From Microbaculum marinisediminis (GTDB taxonomy: Bacteria > Pseudomonadota > Alphaproteobacteria > Rhizobiales > Tepidamorphaceae), in assembly GCF_025397915.1 (NCBI RefSeq), contig NZ_JALIDZ010000004.1, positions 434,001 through 498,000 on the forward strand: a stretch of 64,000 nt of DNA, in the 5' to 3' direction. Numbering within the stretch: position 1 is the first letter of the stretch; each line of letters starts with the position of its first letter. The notes below the pieces were generated by a model. The model saw nothing but the letters and a program-made list of their open reading frames with translations. It was not told the DNA's origin and ran no database searches. Positions 27,009 to 36,673 of the stretch are shown in pieces. A program made the position numbers and the translations under genes.

Positions 27009-28112
27009 TCAGCCGTTCCGCATGAAGGCGGCGAGCGCCTCCACCACGAGGCGGTTCGCCTCCTCGGTGCCGATGGTCACGCGCAGGGCGTGCGGCAGGC
27101 CATAGGCCTCCATGCGGCGCACGAAGACGCCCCGGTCCTGCAGCCAGGCGTCGGCGTCGGGCGCGCGCTTGCCGTCGGCGTCGGGGAAATGCACGAGGAT
27201 GAAGTTGCCGACGCTCGGCGTGACGCTCAGCCCGAGCGTCTCCAGCTCGCCGGTCAGCCAGGGCAGCCAGCGCTCGTTATGGGCGACGGCCCGGTCCATG
27301 AAGGCGGCGTCGCCGATCGCGGCCACGCCGGCGGCGATCGCCGGGGCGTTGACGTTGAAGGGGCCGCGCACGCGGTTGAGAATGTCGGCGATCCCCTCGG
27401 GACAGAAGGCCCAGCCGAGGCGCAGCGCCGCCAGGCCGTGGATCTTCGAGAAGGTCCGCATCATCACGACGTTGTTGGCGTTCGCCACCAGGTCGATGCC
27501 GGCCGAGTAGTCGTTGCGGCGGACATATTCGGCATAGGCCGCGTCGAGGACCAGGATGACGTTGTCCGGCAGGCCGGCGTGCAGACGCCGTACTTCCTCG
27601 AAGGGCAGGTAGGTGCCGGTCGGGTTGTTCGGGTTGGCCAGGAAGACCAGGCGCGTGCGGTCGGTGACGCAGGCGAGCATCGCGTCGACGTCGGTCGTCA
27701 GGTCCGATTCCGGCGCGACGACGGGCACGCCGCCCGAGGCCAGCGTCGAGATCTTGTACATCAGGAAGCCGTGCTGCGAGTACACCGTCTCGTCGCCGGG
27801 CTCCAGGTAGGTTTGGCAGAGGAGCGAGATCAGTTCGTCCGAGCCAGCGCCGCAGACGATGCGGTTCGGATCGATGCCGTACCTGGCGCCGATCGCCCGC
27901 CTCAGCGCGGTCGCGCCGCCGTCGGGGTAGAGCTCGAGATGCTCGGCGGCCTCGACATAGGCATGTCGCGCCTTCGGGCTGGGGCCCAGCGGCGTCTCGT
28001 TCGACGACAGCTTGTGCACCTTGCCCGCGCCGTCTTTGGCCGTGCCCGGCACATAGGCGCTGATCTGCAGGACGCTGGCGCGCGGCTGCGGTCCGGATTT
28101 GGTCTCGCTCAT
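27009..28112 (-). CDS. hisC: Histidinol-phosphate / aromatic aminotransferase
   Basis: 367 residues, PLP enzyme of class [16 protein letters not shown] at the start, [11 protein letters not shown] with the substrate-binding Asn, DAAYAEYV, and the PLP lysine in [16 protein letters not shown]. Members placed between chorismate mutase and tyrC may work on both histidinol phosphate and aromatic oxo-acids. ATG 28112 (MSETKSG) is chosen; the longer frame to 28163 would overlap the upstream gene. Confidence 0.93.
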   Translation of the reverse strand: MSETKSGPQPRASVLQISAYVPGTAKDGAGKVHKLSSNETPLGPSPKARHAYVEAAEHLELYPDGGATALRRAIGARYGIDPNRIVCGAGSDELISLLCQTYLEPGDETVYSQHGFLMYKISTLASGGVPVVAPESDLTTDVDAMLACVTDRTRLVFLANPNNPTGTYLPFEEVRRLHAGLPDNVILVLDAAYAEYVRRNDYSAGIDLVANANNVVMMRTFSKIHGLAALRLGWAFCPEGIADILNRVRGPFNVNAPAIAAGVAAIGDAAFMDRAVAHNERWLPWLTGELETLGLSVTPSVGNFILVHFPDADGKRAPDADAWLQDRGVFVRRMEAYGLPHALRVTIGTEEANRLVVEALAAFMRNG

Positions 28113-28123
28113 CGTCTTTCGTC

Positions 28124-28918
28124 TCAGGTCCAGTCGGTCGGCTTCGCGAAGCAGCCGAGCCAATGCGATTGCAATGTCGTCGTCTTGCCGAACCCGGCGG
28201 GGTCGCGCGGCGCGGCGATCAGGGCCGCGGCGGCGGATCGCGCGAGGATCGTGCCGAGGCCGTCAATCGAGCCGGTATCGGCGAGGTCTACGGCATAAAG
28301 ATGGAGATCGTCGGGGGCTTCGACGTTTTTCGGGCCGATGACGACGGCGCGGGGCAGGTCGAGGCCGGATTGCAGGGGCAGGAAGGGGAGGTAGGCGATC
28401 ACTTTCGCCCCAAAACCGGGGGCGTCTGCGGACGGCGTGAGGCTCTCCCACCATCGCTCCTCGAGCGGATCGTCGAGCGCGACGACCGCGAGATCGGTGC
28501 CGGTCCTGGCCACGGTGTCGATGGCCTCGCGGTTCGAGGCGGCGCCGACCAGCGGCGAGGAGAAGCCGAAGTAGTAGCGCAGCAGATCGCGCATCGCCGG
28601 ATCGGCGGCACGCGCCGCCAGAACCCGGTAGGGCGCCTGGAGCTGGGTGAAGGTGCCGATGATCTCGCGCCAGATGTGCTCGACGGTCGACAGCGGCAGG
28701 CTGCCGGTGTGGCGCGCGGCGATGCGGCGCATCATCGCCGCCTCCCGGTCGGGACGGAACGCGGCGCCGCCGTTGGCCGACAGCCGCTTGGCGTCGATCA
28801 GCCGTTCGATGACCTCGCCGCGATGGATCAGCTGGCGATGCATCTCCTCGTCGGCGGCGTCGATGTCGCGGCGCAGCGCGTCGAGGCTAACGGTATCCTG
28901 TGCGGGCGTGTCGGACAT
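28124..28918 (-). CDS. Chorismate mutase with uncharacterised C-terminal domain
   Basis: 264 residues. The N-terminal AroQ-type chorismate mutase domain (about 8-95) shows [44 protein letters not shown] and [16 protein letters not shown], carrying the Arg/Lys/Glu residues of the active site. The remaining 165 residues ([20 protein letters not shown] onward) look like a periplasmic-binding-type fold related to prephenate dehydratase, but I see neither the Thr-Arg-Phe catalytic motif nor an ACT domain. ATG 28918 is preferred to 28999. First gene of the hisC-tyrC set. Confidence 0.85.
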   Translation of the reverse strand: MSDTPAQDTVSLDALRRDIDAADEEMHRQLIHRGEVIERLIDAKRLSANGGAAFRPDREAAMMRRIAARHTGSLPLSTVEHIWREIIGTFTQLQAPYRVLAARAADPAMRDLLRYYFGFSSPLVGAASNREAIDTVARTGTDLAVVALDDPLEERWWESLTPSADAPGFGAKVIAYLPFLPLQSGLDLPRAVVIGPKNVEAPDDLHLYAVDLADTGSIDGLGTILARSAAAALIAAPRDPAGFGKTTTLQSHWLGCFAKPTDWT

Positions 28919-29270
28919 CGCGGGCGGGCGCCTTTTCTCCGGCGGTTTCTTTAAGCTTGAACGGCCTTGCGGCCGGCGCGCAGTCTTAGAGCCTTTCACG
29001 GCGAAATGGAACCATTCAGACCGGCGCGGGGCACGGGGCCGGGCCGTCCCGGCCGCAGCGTCCGGACGGGCCGGTCGCGGACGGGCCTGCCCGCGGGCGG
29101 CGGTGAAACGCCCGCGCGCCGGTGTCGCGGCACGTCAAACTCAGCCCCGGTACGTCAAAGAAAACATTGACATGGCGCCGGTACCGGCCCAACTAGATCG
29201 AGTCCCGGGCGCAGGGTCCCGGGGAAAGCATTCGCCCCGTAGAAGGCCGGCAAACCGGCTGAGCAGCACG
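28919..29270. other. Intergenic region between chorismate mutase and metX
   Basis: 352 bases without a gene, dividing two operons. Contents: a very GC-rich stretch (29020-29120), a pair of ACGTCAAA direct repeats 20 bases apart (29132-29139, 29152-29159), a TTGACA hexamer (29167-29172), and two hairpins in the metX leader, CGGGG...CCCCG at about 29220-29240 and GCCGG-CAAA-CCGGC at about 29247-29260. I could not fit a known SAM riboswitch. Confidence 0.6.
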
Positions 29271-30479
29271 ATGATACCCGGGATCAAGAGCCGGTCGACC
29301 ACCTATCGCCAGATCGCGGCACCCGACAGCCAAGTGGTCCAGTTCGGTCCGGACCAGCCGCTGCGGCTCGACTGCGGCATCGATTTCGCGCCGCTGACGA
29401 TCGCCTACCAGACCTATGGCACGCTCGATCCGCAGAAAAACAACGCCATTCTGGTGGCGCACGCGCTGACCGCCGACCAGCATGCCGCCAACATCCATCC
29501 GGTGACCATGAAGCCCGGCTGGTGGGACAAGATGGTCGGCCACGGAAAGCCGATCGACACCGACCGCTACTTCGTCATCTGCGCCAACGTGCTCGGCGGC
29601 TGCATGGGCTCCTCGGGACCGGGCAGCATCGACCCGGCGACCGGTGAATCCTACGGCCTCGATTTCCCGGTGGTGACGATTCGCGACATGGTGCGGGCGC
29701 AGACGATGCTGCTCGATCATCTCGGCATCGACACGCTGTTCTGCGTGATCGGTGGTTCCATGGGCGGCATGCAGGTGCTGGAATGGGCCGCCAGCCATCC
29801 CGACCGGGTGTTTTCGGCGATCCCGATCGCCACTGCGGCGCGCCACACCTCGCAGAACATCGCCTTCCACGAGGTCGGCCGCCAGGCGGTGATGGCCGAT
29901 CCCGACTGGCGCGGCGGGCGCTACCTGCTCGAAGGCACCAGCCCGAAGAAGGGCCTGTCGGTGGCGCGGATGGCCGCGCACATCACCTACATGTCGGACG
30001 AGGCGCTGCACCGGAAGTTCGGGCGCAACCTGCAGAACCGGGCGGCGATCACCTTCGGCTTCGACGCCGATTTCCAGATCGAAAGCTATCTGCGCCATCA
30101 GGGCTCGACCTTCGTCGACCGGTTCGACCCCAACAGCTACCTCTACCTGACCCGGGCGATGGACTATTTCGACCTCGCGGCGGACTACGACGGGCAGCTG
30201 GCCAACGCGTTCCTCGGCACCAGCACGCGCTTCTGCGTCGTCTCGTTCACGTCGGACTGGCTGTTCCCGACCGAGGGCAACCGGCAGGTCGTGCACGCGC
30301 TGAACGCGGCGGGTGCCCGCGTCAGCTTCGTCGAGATCGAGACCGACTCGGGGCACGATTCCTTCCTGCTCGACGAGCCGGAACTGTTCGGCGCCGTTCG
30401 CGGCTTCCTCGACTCGGCCGCGCATGCGCGCGGATTGCCGGCCCCGCCGACCCGTCAGCTGTCGTCCACCATGCTATGA
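29271..30479 (+). CDS. metX: Homoserine O-acetyltransferase (MetX)
   Basis: 402 residues, transfers acetyl (or succinyl) to homoserine as the first committed step of methionine synthesis. Alpha/beta hydrolase fold with [19 protein letters not shown], the nucleophile elbow [15 protein letters not shown] with its serine, FTSDWLFPT with the aspartate, and [10 protein letters not shown] with the histidine. [19 protein letters not shown] is the family signature. ATG 29271 fits family starts; the ribosome-binding site is weak. It overlaps metW by four bases (ATGA). Confidence 0.96.
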   Translation: MIPGIKSRSTTYRQIAAPDSQVVQFGPDQPLRLDCGIDFAPLTIAYQTYGTLDPQKNNAILVAHALTADQHAANIHPVTMKPGWWDKMVGHGKPIDTDRYFVICANVLGGCMGSSGPGSIDPATGESYGLDFPVVTIRDMVRAQTMLLDHLGIDTLFCVIGGSMGGMQVLEWAASHPDRVFSAIPIATAARHTSQNIAFHEVGRQAVMADPDWRGGRYLLEGTSPKKGLSVARMAAHITYMSDEALHRKFGRNLQNRAAITFGFDADFQIESYLRHQGSTFVDRFDPNSYLYLTRAMDYFDLAADYDGQLANAFLGTSTRFCVVSFTSDWLFPTEGNRQVVHALNAAGARVSFVEIETDSGHDSFLLDEPELFGAVRGFLDSAAHARGLPAPPTRQLSSTML

Positions 30480-31120
30480 CGGCGCCGGGGAACGGGTACA
30501 GCGCGGCCCCGCCGTCCAGCCGCGTCGATCTGAATCTGGTCGCCGACCTGATCCGGCCGGGCAGCCGGGTGCTCGACATCGGCTGCGGCGATGGCACCCT
30601 GCTCGAGATCCTGGAGAACCGCTACGGCATCGACGGGCGCGGCGTCGAGCTCAGCCAGCGCAACGTCAACGAGTGCGTGGCCAAGGGCCTGGCTGTGGTG
30701 CAGGGCGACGCCGACCGCGATCTCGTGGACTATCCCGACAACGCCTTCGACTACGTGGTGCTGAGCCAGACCATCCAGGCCACCCGCGACCCGCGCGGCG
30801 TGCTCGAGCACATCCTGCGCATCGGCCGGCGCGGCATCGTGTCGTTCCCGAATTTCGGCCACTGGCGGATGCGCTGGCAGCTGCTGACGCGCGGCCGCAT
30901 GCCGATCACCGAGCACCTGCCGGTGAGCTGGTACGCGACGCCCAACATCCATTTCTGCACGATCCGCGATTTCTGCGCGCTCGCCGACGACATGGGCGTC
31001 ACCATCGAGAAGGTGATCGCGCTCGGATCGAAGGGCGACCGCCTTTCCGAGGGGGCCTCGCTGCGGACGCTCAACCTCTTCGGCGAACAGGCGATCTTCG
31101 TGCTGGCGAAGCTCCGCTAA
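30476..31120 (+). CDS. metW: Methionine biosynthesis protein MetW
   Basis: 214 residues, SAM-methyltransferase fold. SAM motif [16 protein letters not shown], then [23 protein letters not shown] and [21 protein letters not shown], a MetW hallmark. MetW partners MetX and, in proteobacteria that use this pair, is needed for full activity of the acyltransferase. Overlap with metX (ATGA) shows translational coupling. Confidence 0.95.
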   Translation: MTAPGNGYSAAPPSSRVDLNLVADLIRPGSRVLDIGCGDGTLLEILENRYGIDGRGVELSQRNVNECVAKGLAVVQGDADRDLVDYPDNAFDYVVLSQTIQATRDPRGVLEHILRIGRRGIVSFPNFGHWRMRWQLLTRGRMPITEHLPVSWYATPNIHFCTIRDFCALADDMGVTIEKVIALGSKGDRLSEGASLRTLNLFGEQAIFVLAKLR

Positions 31121-31180
31121 CGGGGCGGCGCCGACGGTGCGGAGAGAGGGTGCGTGGCGCGATCTATGCGCCAAACCCGC

Positions 31181-31210
31181 AAAAAAGAACCCGGGCCGCG
31201 GGCCCGGGCC
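31181..31210 (-). terminator. Rho-independent terminator of the small secreted protein gene
   Basis: On the minus strand, an eight-base GC stem (GGCCCGGG / CCCGGGCC, 31190-31208) with a three-base loop is followed by TTCTTTTTT. It lies 30 bases after the stop of the leftward gene at 31241 and faces metW from the other side, so it may also end metW transcripts weakly. Confidence 0.8.
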
Positions 31211-31240
31211 AAATTCCTACACAGACGTATTCGCCGCTCC

Positions 31241-31411
31241 CTAGTCCTGCGCGGGCTGGGTCGTGGAGGTCTGCGTCGGGGTGCTGATCTGCGCGGTCTT
31301 CACCGGGGTCTGCTTGGCGGCCGTGTGACCGGCCGAGCAATCCGCGAACGCGGCGCCCGCCGACATGGTCAGCGCAACCGCGGCGAGACCTGCGAGGAGT
31401 TTGCTTGTCAT
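31241..31411 (-). CDS. Small secreted Thr/Gln-rich protein
   Basis: 56 residues. Signal peptide TSKLLAGLAAVALTMSAGAAFA then a short mature peptide of about 33 residues (DCSAGHTAAKQTPVK, then TQTSTTQPAQ) with one cysteine. ATG 31411 is marked by AGGAG nine or so bases upstream; a strong terminator follows the gene. The well-formed start and end argue it is real. The family is not known to me; similar short Thr/Gln-rich secreted peptides occur in Rhizobiales. Confidence 0.75.
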   Translation of the reverse strand: MTSKLLAGLAAVALTMSAGAAFADCSAGHTAAKQTPVKTAQISTPTQTSTTQPAQD

Positions 31412-31536
31412 GCGAAGTCTCCTCTCAAGGAACGACGTCAGGATGAATCGTCGCACCCGAAAGGCTAGCACCGTTCGCGGGGGCGGCAAGAGCGCGGCCG
31501 CTCACGAACGCGTTATCTTGGCGGCGATCGGTCCGG

Positions 31537-32520
31537 TCAGGCGCGCGGATGGGCGGCGTGATAGGCCTCCAGCAGGCGGTTTTCGTCGATTTCCGTATAG
31601 ACCTGCGTCGTCGACAGGCTGGCGTGGCCGAGCAGTTCCTGGATGGCGCGCAGGTCGCCACCATTCATCAGCAGATGGGTGGCGAAGGAATGGCGCAGCG
31701 CGTGCGGCGTGGCGCTGTCGGGCAGGCCGAGCGCGCCGCGCAGCCGCGCCATCGCACGCTGGATGAGGCGCGGGTTGAGCGGGCCGCCGCGGGCACCGAC
31801 GAACAGCGGGCCGTCCGCGGCCAAGGCGTAGGGGCACAGGCGCAGGTAGTCGGCGATCGCCTCGGCCACCGCGGGCAGCACCGGTACGAGCCGGGTCTTG
31901 CCGCCCTTGCCGGTGATGCGCAGCGCGGTGTCCGGCGCCGGCGCCTCCGACCGGGTGAGGCCAAGCGCCTCGGAAATGCGCAGGCCGCAGCCATAGAGCA
32001 GGGCGAAGACGGCGGCGTCGCGGGCGGCGATCCAGGGTTCGGCCGCGCCGGTATCGATCTCCTCGGCATCGATGACGCGCAGCGCCGCGTCGCGCGACAA
32101 GGGTTTCGGCAGGGCGTGGCGCTTCTTCGGCCCGCGCACGACGGTGAGCGCCGTCGTCCTGGTGCCGGTGGTCTTTTCCAGGAACCGCGTGAACGAGCGG
32201 ATCGCGGCGAGCGCCCGCGACAGCGAGGGACCGGCGAGCCCGTCGCCGCGACGCGCGGCGAGCCAGGCGCGGATATCGGTCGGCCTGAGATCGGCGAAAT
32301 CGGCGGCGGCGGGCGGATCGCCGAGATGGTCCCGCAGGAAGGTGAGAAACTGGCGGAGGTCGCGGCCGTAGGCCTCCACCGTCTTGTCCGACAGGCGGCG
32401 TTCGGTCGCCAGGCTGGTGAGCCAGGCCTCGGCGCTCGCCCGCAGGTCGGCGGCCGCCAGCAGCGGGCCGATCACCGGTGCGGCGTCTTCGCGTGTCCGT
32501 GCCTGGCGTCCGGGTGGCAT
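31537..32520 (-). CDS. xerC: Tyrosine recombinase XerC
   Basis: 327 residues. N-terminal SAM-like DNA-binding domain (about 25-125; EAYGRDLRQFLTFLRDHLG) and catalytic domain (about 140-325) with all catalytic residues in view: Arg in YGCGLRISEAL, Lys in GKGGKTR, HALRHSFATHLL (His and Arg), LLGHASLSTTQVYT (His and the nucleophile Tyr). It resolves chromosome dimers at dif with XerD. Its single-copy housekeeping setting and length argue against a mobile-element integrase. Confidence 0.93.
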   Translation of the reverse strand: MPPGRQARTREDAAPVIGPLLAAADLRASAEAWLTSLATERRLSDKTVEAYGRDLRQFLTFLRDHLGDPPAAADFADLRPTDIRAWLAARRGDGLAGPSLSRALAAIRSFTRFLEKTTGTRTTALTVVRGPKKRHALPKPLSRDAALRVIDAEEIDTGAAEPWIAARDAAVFALLYGCGLRISEALGLTRSEAPAPDTALRITGKGGKTRLVPVLPAVAEAIADYLRLCPYALAADGPLFVGARGGPLNPRLIQRAMARLRGALGLPDSATPHALRHSFATHLLMNGGDLRAIQELLGHASLSTTQVYTEIDENRLLEAYHAAHPRA

Positions 32521-32583
32521 CGTGCGGGCGACCTTCCTCGTACGGGGTTCGAAGCCAGTCTTGCGCGCGCCGCGTTAACCTTT

Positions 32584-32621
32584 CGTTTAGGCCGTGGCGA
32601 CTCGTTCAGGCCATGGCGACG
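32584..32621. repeat. 19-bp tandem duplication across the stop codon of the ABM gene
   Basis: CGTTTAGGCCGTGGCGACT (32584-32602) and CGTTCAGGCCATGGCGACG (32603-32621) match at 16 of 19 positions. The second copy holds the stop and last codons of the leftward ABM gene. Confidence 0.65.
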
Positions 32622-32905
32622 GGCGCGCCGTAGTGCTCCACGACCGGAAACGGATCGTAGAAGCGGTGCAGCAGCGCCTTCCAGCGCGGATAGCGGTCGG
32701 AGCCGCGAAATCCCGGATCATGGGCTTCGACGCTGTCCCATCTGACCAGCAGCACGTAGCGATCCGGGGACTCGATGCAGCGGCGCACCTCGAGCCCCCG
32801 GAAACCGTCGCTGGCGGAGATCAACGGCAGCGCCTCGCGCATCGCCGCCTCGAAGGCGTCGGCCTGACCCGGCTTCACGTTCAGGATGGCGTGCTCGAGG
32901 ATCAT
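32606..32905 (-). CDS. Antibiotic biosynthesis monooxygenase (ABM) domain protein
   Basis: 99 residues, single ABM ferredoxin-like domain: ILEHAILNVKPGQADAFEAA, GFRGLEVRRCIESPDRYVLLVRWDS, and a C-terminal HFYDPFPVVEHYG. ABM proteins are small dimeric cofactor-free or quinol/haem-acting oxygenases; this subgroup is not characterised. Separated from the DUF2239 gene by 14 bases and probably cotranscribed with it. Confidence 0.85.
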   Translation of the reverse strand: MILEHAILNVKPGQADAFEAAMREALPLISASDGFRGLEVRRCIESPDRYVLLVRWDSVEAHDPGFRGSDRYPRWKALLHRFYDPFPVVEHYGAPVAMA

Positions 32906-32919
32906 GGGTCGTGTCCCGT

Positions 32920-33549
32920 TCAGAATGCCTTTTCGGCCAGCGCATGGGCGTGCTCGCGGATGTCGCCCGGCCAGAAGTCGACCATTTCGTCGAACTTGTC
33001 GCGGTCACCGGCGAAAAGCGCCCGCGAGGCCTCCTCGAAATTCGGAAGGTTGCCGGCCATCGCGCTCATGAAGCGATAGCACGAGTCGCGGCTCATGCGT
33101 TGGCGGTCGGTCCGGTCGTTCGCCTGCCGGGCTTTCTCGACCAGCTTGCGCAGGGCGACCGAAGCGCCGCCGGGCTGGGCGTTCAGCCACGCCCAATGGC
33201 GCGGCAGGAGCGTGACCTCGCGGCCGACGACGCCGAGCTTCGGCCGGCCCGGGCGTTTGGGACGATCGTCTGTTTCGGGGCTGGCGGTGGCGGGTCGGGC
33301 GGTTTCGGGCCCGGGGGTGTCCGGTCGGGCGGTTTCATCGACGGCGTCGACCAGGCGCTGGCGGACATCGTCGAGCGTGCCGCGCAGGTCGAACTCGACC
33401 GGCCTGCTCGTGGTTTCGTCGAAGATCAGGATCTGCGCCGTCTCGTCGCAATCGATCGCCTGCTTCACCGCGAGCGCGACATCGATGCGCGCGCCGGCGG
33501 AAACGCGTGTCGGGCCGTTGAAGGCGATACAGCGGTTTTCGGTGGTCAT
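32920..33549 (-). CDS. DUF2239 family protein
   Basis: 209 residues. Two conserved blocks of DUF2239: QILIFDETTSRPVEFDLRG near the N-terminus and RPGRPKLGVVGREVTLLPR followed by HWAWLNAQPGGASVALRKLVE. A Pro/Thr-rich linker of variable sequence (DETARPDTPGPETARP) joins them. The second block resembles a DNA-binding or helical regulator motif, but no function is established. A well-formed promoter with a palindrome inside lies just upstream, so expression is tightly controlled, possibly by the product itself. Confidence 0.87.
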   Translation of the reverse strand: MTTENRCIAFNGPTRVSAGARIDVALAVKQAIDCDETAQILIFDETTSRPVEFDLRGTLDDVRQRLVDAVDETARPDTPGPETARPATASPETDDRPKRPGRPKLGVVGREVTLLPRHWAWLNAQPGGASVALRKLVEKARQANDRTDRQRMSRDSCYRFMSAMAGNLPNFEEASRALFAGDRDKFDEMVDFWPGDIREHAHALAEKAF

Positions 33550-33560
33550 GATCGGGGGAT

Positions 33561-33585
33561 CCCTGCGGTGGTGATATCCGCAGGG
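33561..33585 (-). promoter_or_regulatory. Leader hairpin before the DUF2239 gene
   Basis: CCCTGCGG and CCGCAGGG form a perfect eight-base stem around a nine-base loop, 11 bases before the start codon at 33549. In the mRNA it would sit next to the ribosome-binding site and could modulate translation. Confidence 0.55.
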
Positions 33586-33628
33586 ATTTACCCCGGTAAA
33601 ATTACCGTGTCAATTGTGCCCGGGTAAA
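33585..33628 (-). promoter_or_regulatory. Promoter with embedded operator for the DUF2239-ABM genes
   Basis: On the minus strand TTGACA (33608-33613), a 17-base spacer and TAAATC (33585-33590) make a good promoter. The spacer is filled by overlapping palindromes: TTTACC-CC-GGTAAA (33587-33600) and GGTAA-AA-TTACC (33595-33606). A further GGGTAA half-site at 33622-33627 lies upstream. A repressor bound here would block RNA polymerase. Confidence 0.65.
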
Positions 33629-33669
33629 AATATCCGGGCGGGCCTTTCGGGCGGGCCGTTTCGGGGGCC

Positions 33670-34323
33670 CTAGAGGATCTTCTCGCCGGTCTTCGCCCAA
33701 TCGGACAGGAAGGCGGCGAGGCCCTTGTCGGTCAGCGGGTGCGCCACGAGCTGGCGGATGATCGCGGGCGGGATGGTGGCGACGTCGGCGCCGGCGAGCG
33801 CGCAGTCCCTGACGTGGTTCACCGTACGGATGGAAGCGGCGAGCAGCTCGGTCTCGAACCCGTAATTGTCGTAGATCGCGCGGATCTCGGCGATCAGCTC
33901 GACGCCGTCGAGGCCGATATCGTCGAGACGGCCGATGAAGGGCGAGACGAAGGTGGCGCCGGCCTTGGCGGCGAGCAGCGCCTGATTGGCCGAGAAGCAC
34001 AGGGTCACGTTGACCATAATGCCGGCCTGGGTCAGCGCGCGGCAGGCCTTGAGTCCGTCCATGGTCAACGGCACCTTGACCGTGACGTTGTCGGCGATCT
34101 CGGCCAGGCTCCTGCCCTCGGCGACCATGCCGTCGACGTCGGTGGCGGTGACCTCGGCGGACACCGGCCCCTCGACGATGCCGCAGATCTCGGCGACAGC
34201 CTCGCGGAACGGCCGGCCTGCCTTGGCGACCAGCGAGGGATTGGTGGTGACGCCGTCGAGCAGGCCGGTGTCGGCGAGGGAGCGGATCTCGTTGATATCG
34301 GCGGTGTCGACGAAGAATTTCAT
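33670..34323 (-). CDS. fsa: Fructose-6-phosphate aldolase / small transaldolase
   Basis: 217 residues of the short transaldolase family (TalC/FSA). [14 protein letters not shown] at the start, [13 protein letters not shown], the Schiff-base lysine in [34 protein letters not shown], and [11 protein letters not shown]. The fold is a TIM barrel; the members either split fructose 6-phosphate or act as transaldolase, which sequence alone does not decide. ATG 34323 is the family start; an upstream in-frame ATG at 34425 would run across the divergent priA promoter. Confidence 0.9.
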   Translation of the reverse strand: MKFFVDTADINEIRSLADTGLLDGVTTNPSLVAKAGRPFREAVAEICGIVEGPVSAEVTATDVDGMVAEGRSLAEIADNVTVKVPLTMDGLKACRALTQAGIMVNVTLCFSANQALLAAKAGATFVSPFIGRLDDIGLDGVELIAEIRAIYDNYGFETELLAASIRTVNHVRDCALAGADVATIPPAIIRQLVAHPLTDKGLAAFLSDWAKTGEKIL

Positions 34324-34334
34324 GGGACTACCTT

Positions 34335-34362
34335 GACTGTGTTCCGGCGACTGTGTTCCGGC
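34335..34362. repeat. Perfect 14-bp tandem repeat between fsa and priA
   Basis: GACTGTGTTCCGGC occurs twice head to tail (34335-34348, 34349-34362) in the 100-base divergent spacer, 12 bases from the fsa start. It could be a duplicated operator half-site or a chance slippage product. Confidence 0.75.
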
Positions 34363-34423
34363 AACCGGCTGACTGGCGCCCTGTTTAGCGTACTTTGAGG
34401 CCGATGACAGTCCCGCGATTCGC

Positions 34424-36634
34424 ATGACCGACCTTTTGGAGAAACCGGCAACCGTCTCCGTGCTCGTCCCCGTCGCGGTCGAGCGGCCCTATACCTATGC
34501 AGTGCCGGCGGGGATGACGCTGGCGCCGGGCGACGTCGTTGTCGTGCCGCTGGGGCCGCGATCGGTGCTCGCCGTCGTCTGGGACGGGGCACCGGATTCG
34601 GTGCCGGCGAAGAAGCTCAGATCAGTCGAGGACAAGCTCGACGGGCATATCGGCGAGGAGATGCGCCGGTTCGTCGACTGGCTGGCCGACTACACGCTCA
34701 GCCATCGCGGCACGGTGCTGCGCATGGTGCTGCGGGTGCCGGACGCCTTCGGGCCGGAAAAGCCGGTGATGGCGGTGCGGCTGGCCGGCGCGGCACCGGA
34801 ACGCATGACGGCGGCGCGCACGCGGGTGCTCGAGATCGCCGCCGACGGGCTCGCCTGGAACAAGGGCGCGCTGGCGCAGGCCGCCGGTGTCGGCGCCTCG
34901 GTGGTCGAGGGGCTGGTCGATGCGGGAACGCTGGAGCGGGTGGCGCTGCCGCCGGCGCCTGTGGTGGGCACGCCCGATCCGGATTTCGCGCCCCCCGTGC
35001 TGAGCGACGGGCAGGCGGACGCGGCCGCGCGCCTGCGCGACGCCGTGGCGGCGGATGCCTTCGCCGTCGCGCTGGTCGAAGGCGTCACCGGCGCGGGCAA
35101 GACAGAGGTGTATTTCGAGGCCGTCGCCGAGGCGCTGAGGCGCGGCCGGCAGGTGCTGGTGCTGGTGCCGGAAATCTCGCTCACCACGCAGTTCCTCGAC
35201 CGCTTCGAGGCGCGATTCGGAACCCGCCCGGCCGAATGGCACTCGGGCATGACGCCGCGGCTGCGCGAGCGCACCTGGCGAGGGGTGGCGAACGGCCAGG
35301 TGCGCGCCGTCGTCGGCGCGCGCTCGGCGCTGTTCCTGCCGTTTGCCGAGCCCGGCCTGATCGTCGTCGACGAGGAGCACGACCCCGCCTACAAGCAGGA
35401 GGAGGGCGTCATCTACTCGGCCCGCGACATGGCGGTGGTGCGCGGCATGATCGGCGGCTTTCCGGTGATCCTGTCGTCGGCGACGCCGTCGATCGAGACC
35501 CGGGCCAACGCCGAGCGCGGCCGCTACATCCACGTGAAGCTGCCCGACCGATTCGGCGCCAGCCTGCCCGACATCAAGGCGATCGACATGCGCGCCGACG
35601 GAGCCCCGTCCGGCCGGTTCCTGAGCCCGGTGCTCGTGGACGCGATCAAGGAGACGATCGCCGGCGGCGAACAGGCGCTCCTGTTTCTCAACCGGCGCGG
35701 CTATGCGCCGCTGACGCTCTGCCGCAAATGCGGGTTCCGGTTCGAATGCCCCAACTGCTCGGCCTGGCTGGTGGATCACCGCTTCCGCCGGGTGCTGTCG
35801 TGCCACCATTGCGGCCATTCGATCGCCAGGCCCGAGCGCTGCCCGAACTGCGACGCCGAGGACAGCCTGGTCGCCTGCGGACCGGGAATCGAGCGAATCG
35901 CCGAGGAGGCGGCCGATCTTTTCCCCGATATCCGCATCCTGATGCTCTCCAGCGACCTGGTGCAGTCGATTTCGGAACTGCGGATGCGGTTCTCGATGAT
36001 CGAGCGCGGCGAGGTCGACCTGATCATCGGCACGCAGCTCGTCGCCAAGGGGCACAATTTCCCGCATCTCGCCCTGGTCGGGGTGATCGACGCCGATATC
36101 GGGCTGGCAACCGCCGATCCGCGCGCCGCCGAGCGCACGTTCCAGCTGCTGCAGCAGGTCACCGGACGCGCCGGCCGGCAGAAGGACGGCGGACGCGGGC
36201 TGATCCAGACCTTCGACCCCGACCATCCGGTCATGCAGGCGATCATCTCGGGCGATCGCGAGGCCTTCTATGCCCGCGAGATGGAGCAGCGCGAGCGCTC
36301 CGGCCTGCCGCCGTTCGGGCGGCTGGCGGCGATCGTCGTCTCAGGGCGCACCCACGCCGAGGCGTCCGGCTACGCGCGGGCGCTGGCGCGCGCCGTACCA
36401 AGAGCGGACAACGCCCATGGTTCGGAATATCGGGGGGCGGACGCGGTCCGCGTGCTGGGGCCGGCCGAGGCGCCGCTGGCGGTGGTGCGCGGGCGGCACC
36501 GCTTCCGCCTGCTCGTCAAGGCGCCGCGCGGCTTCGACCTGCAGGGATGGCTGCGGCGATGGCTGGCCCGGGCGCCGACGGCCAAGGGGGGGCTGCGGGT
36601 CTCGATCGACGTCGATCCGGTCAGCTTTCTGTAG
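34424..36634 (+). CDS. priA: Primosomal replication restart helicase PriA
   Basis: 736 residues. N-terminal 3'-end-binding domain ([17 protein letters not shown]), Walker A in [13 protein letters not shown] at about residue 220, [12 protein letters not shown] box, [14 protein letters not shown], and the zinc-binding region [15 protein letters not shown]...CHHCGH...CPNC with eight cysteines for two zincs. [17 protein letters not shown] and GRAGRQ are the helicase C-terminal motifs. It restarts stalled replication forks. Start ATG 34424, divergent from fsa. Confidence 0.96.
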   Translation: MTDLLEKPATVSVLVPVAVERPYTYAVPAGMTLAPGDVVVVPLGPRSVLAVVWDGAPDSVPAKKLRSVEDKLDGHIGEEMRRFVDWLADYTLSHRGTVLRMVLRVPDAFGPEKPVMAVRLAGAAPERMTAARTRVLEIAADGLAWNKGALAQAAGVGASVVEGLVDAGTLERVALPPAPVVGTPDPDFAPPVLSDGQADAAARLRDAVAADAFAVALVEGVTGAGKTEVYFEAVAEALRRGRQVLVLVPEISLTTQFLDRFEARFGTRPAEWHSGMTPRLRERTWRGVANGQVRAVVGARSALFLPFAEPGLIVVDEEHDPAYKQEEGVIYSARDMAVVRGMIGGFPVILSSATPSIETRANAERGRYIHVKLPDRFGASLPDIKAIDMRADGAPSGRFLSPVLVDAIKETIAGGEQALLFLNRRGYAPLTLCRKCGFRFECPNCSAWLVDHRFRRVLSCHHCGHSIARPERCPNCDAEDSLVACGPGIERIAEEAADLFPDIRILMLSSDLVQSISELRMRFSMIERGEVDLIIGTQLVAKGHNFPHLALVGVIDADIGLATADPRAAERTFQLLQQVTGRAGRQKDGGRGLIQTFDPDHPVMQAIISGDREAFYAREMEQRERSGLPPFGRLAAIVVSGRTHAEASGYARALARAVPRADNAHGSEYRGADAVRVLGPAEAPLAVVRGRHRFRLLVKAPRGFDLQGWLRRWLARAPTAKGGLRVSIDVDPVSFL

Positions 36635-36673
36635 ACCACTTCGACATTGGGGCCGAGTCACGTCGTTGGCGTG

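Noticed and set aside
29085-29165. SAM-II riboswitch upstream of metX (GCGGCACGTCAAAC resembles part of its 3' core)
   Set aside because: I could not find the 5' strand complementary to the core or the conserved GATTT loop at the right distance. A covariance model search is needed to settle it.
31537-32520. Tyrosine recombinase as sign of a mobile element
   Set aside because: It is a full-length XerC with no attachment repeats, no tRNA and no phage or plasmid genes around it.
33629-33669. Terminator after fsa (GGGCC...GGCCC on the minus strand)
   Set aside because: The stem is only five bases and the T-run lies well downstream of it, so it does not form a convincing intrinsic terminator.
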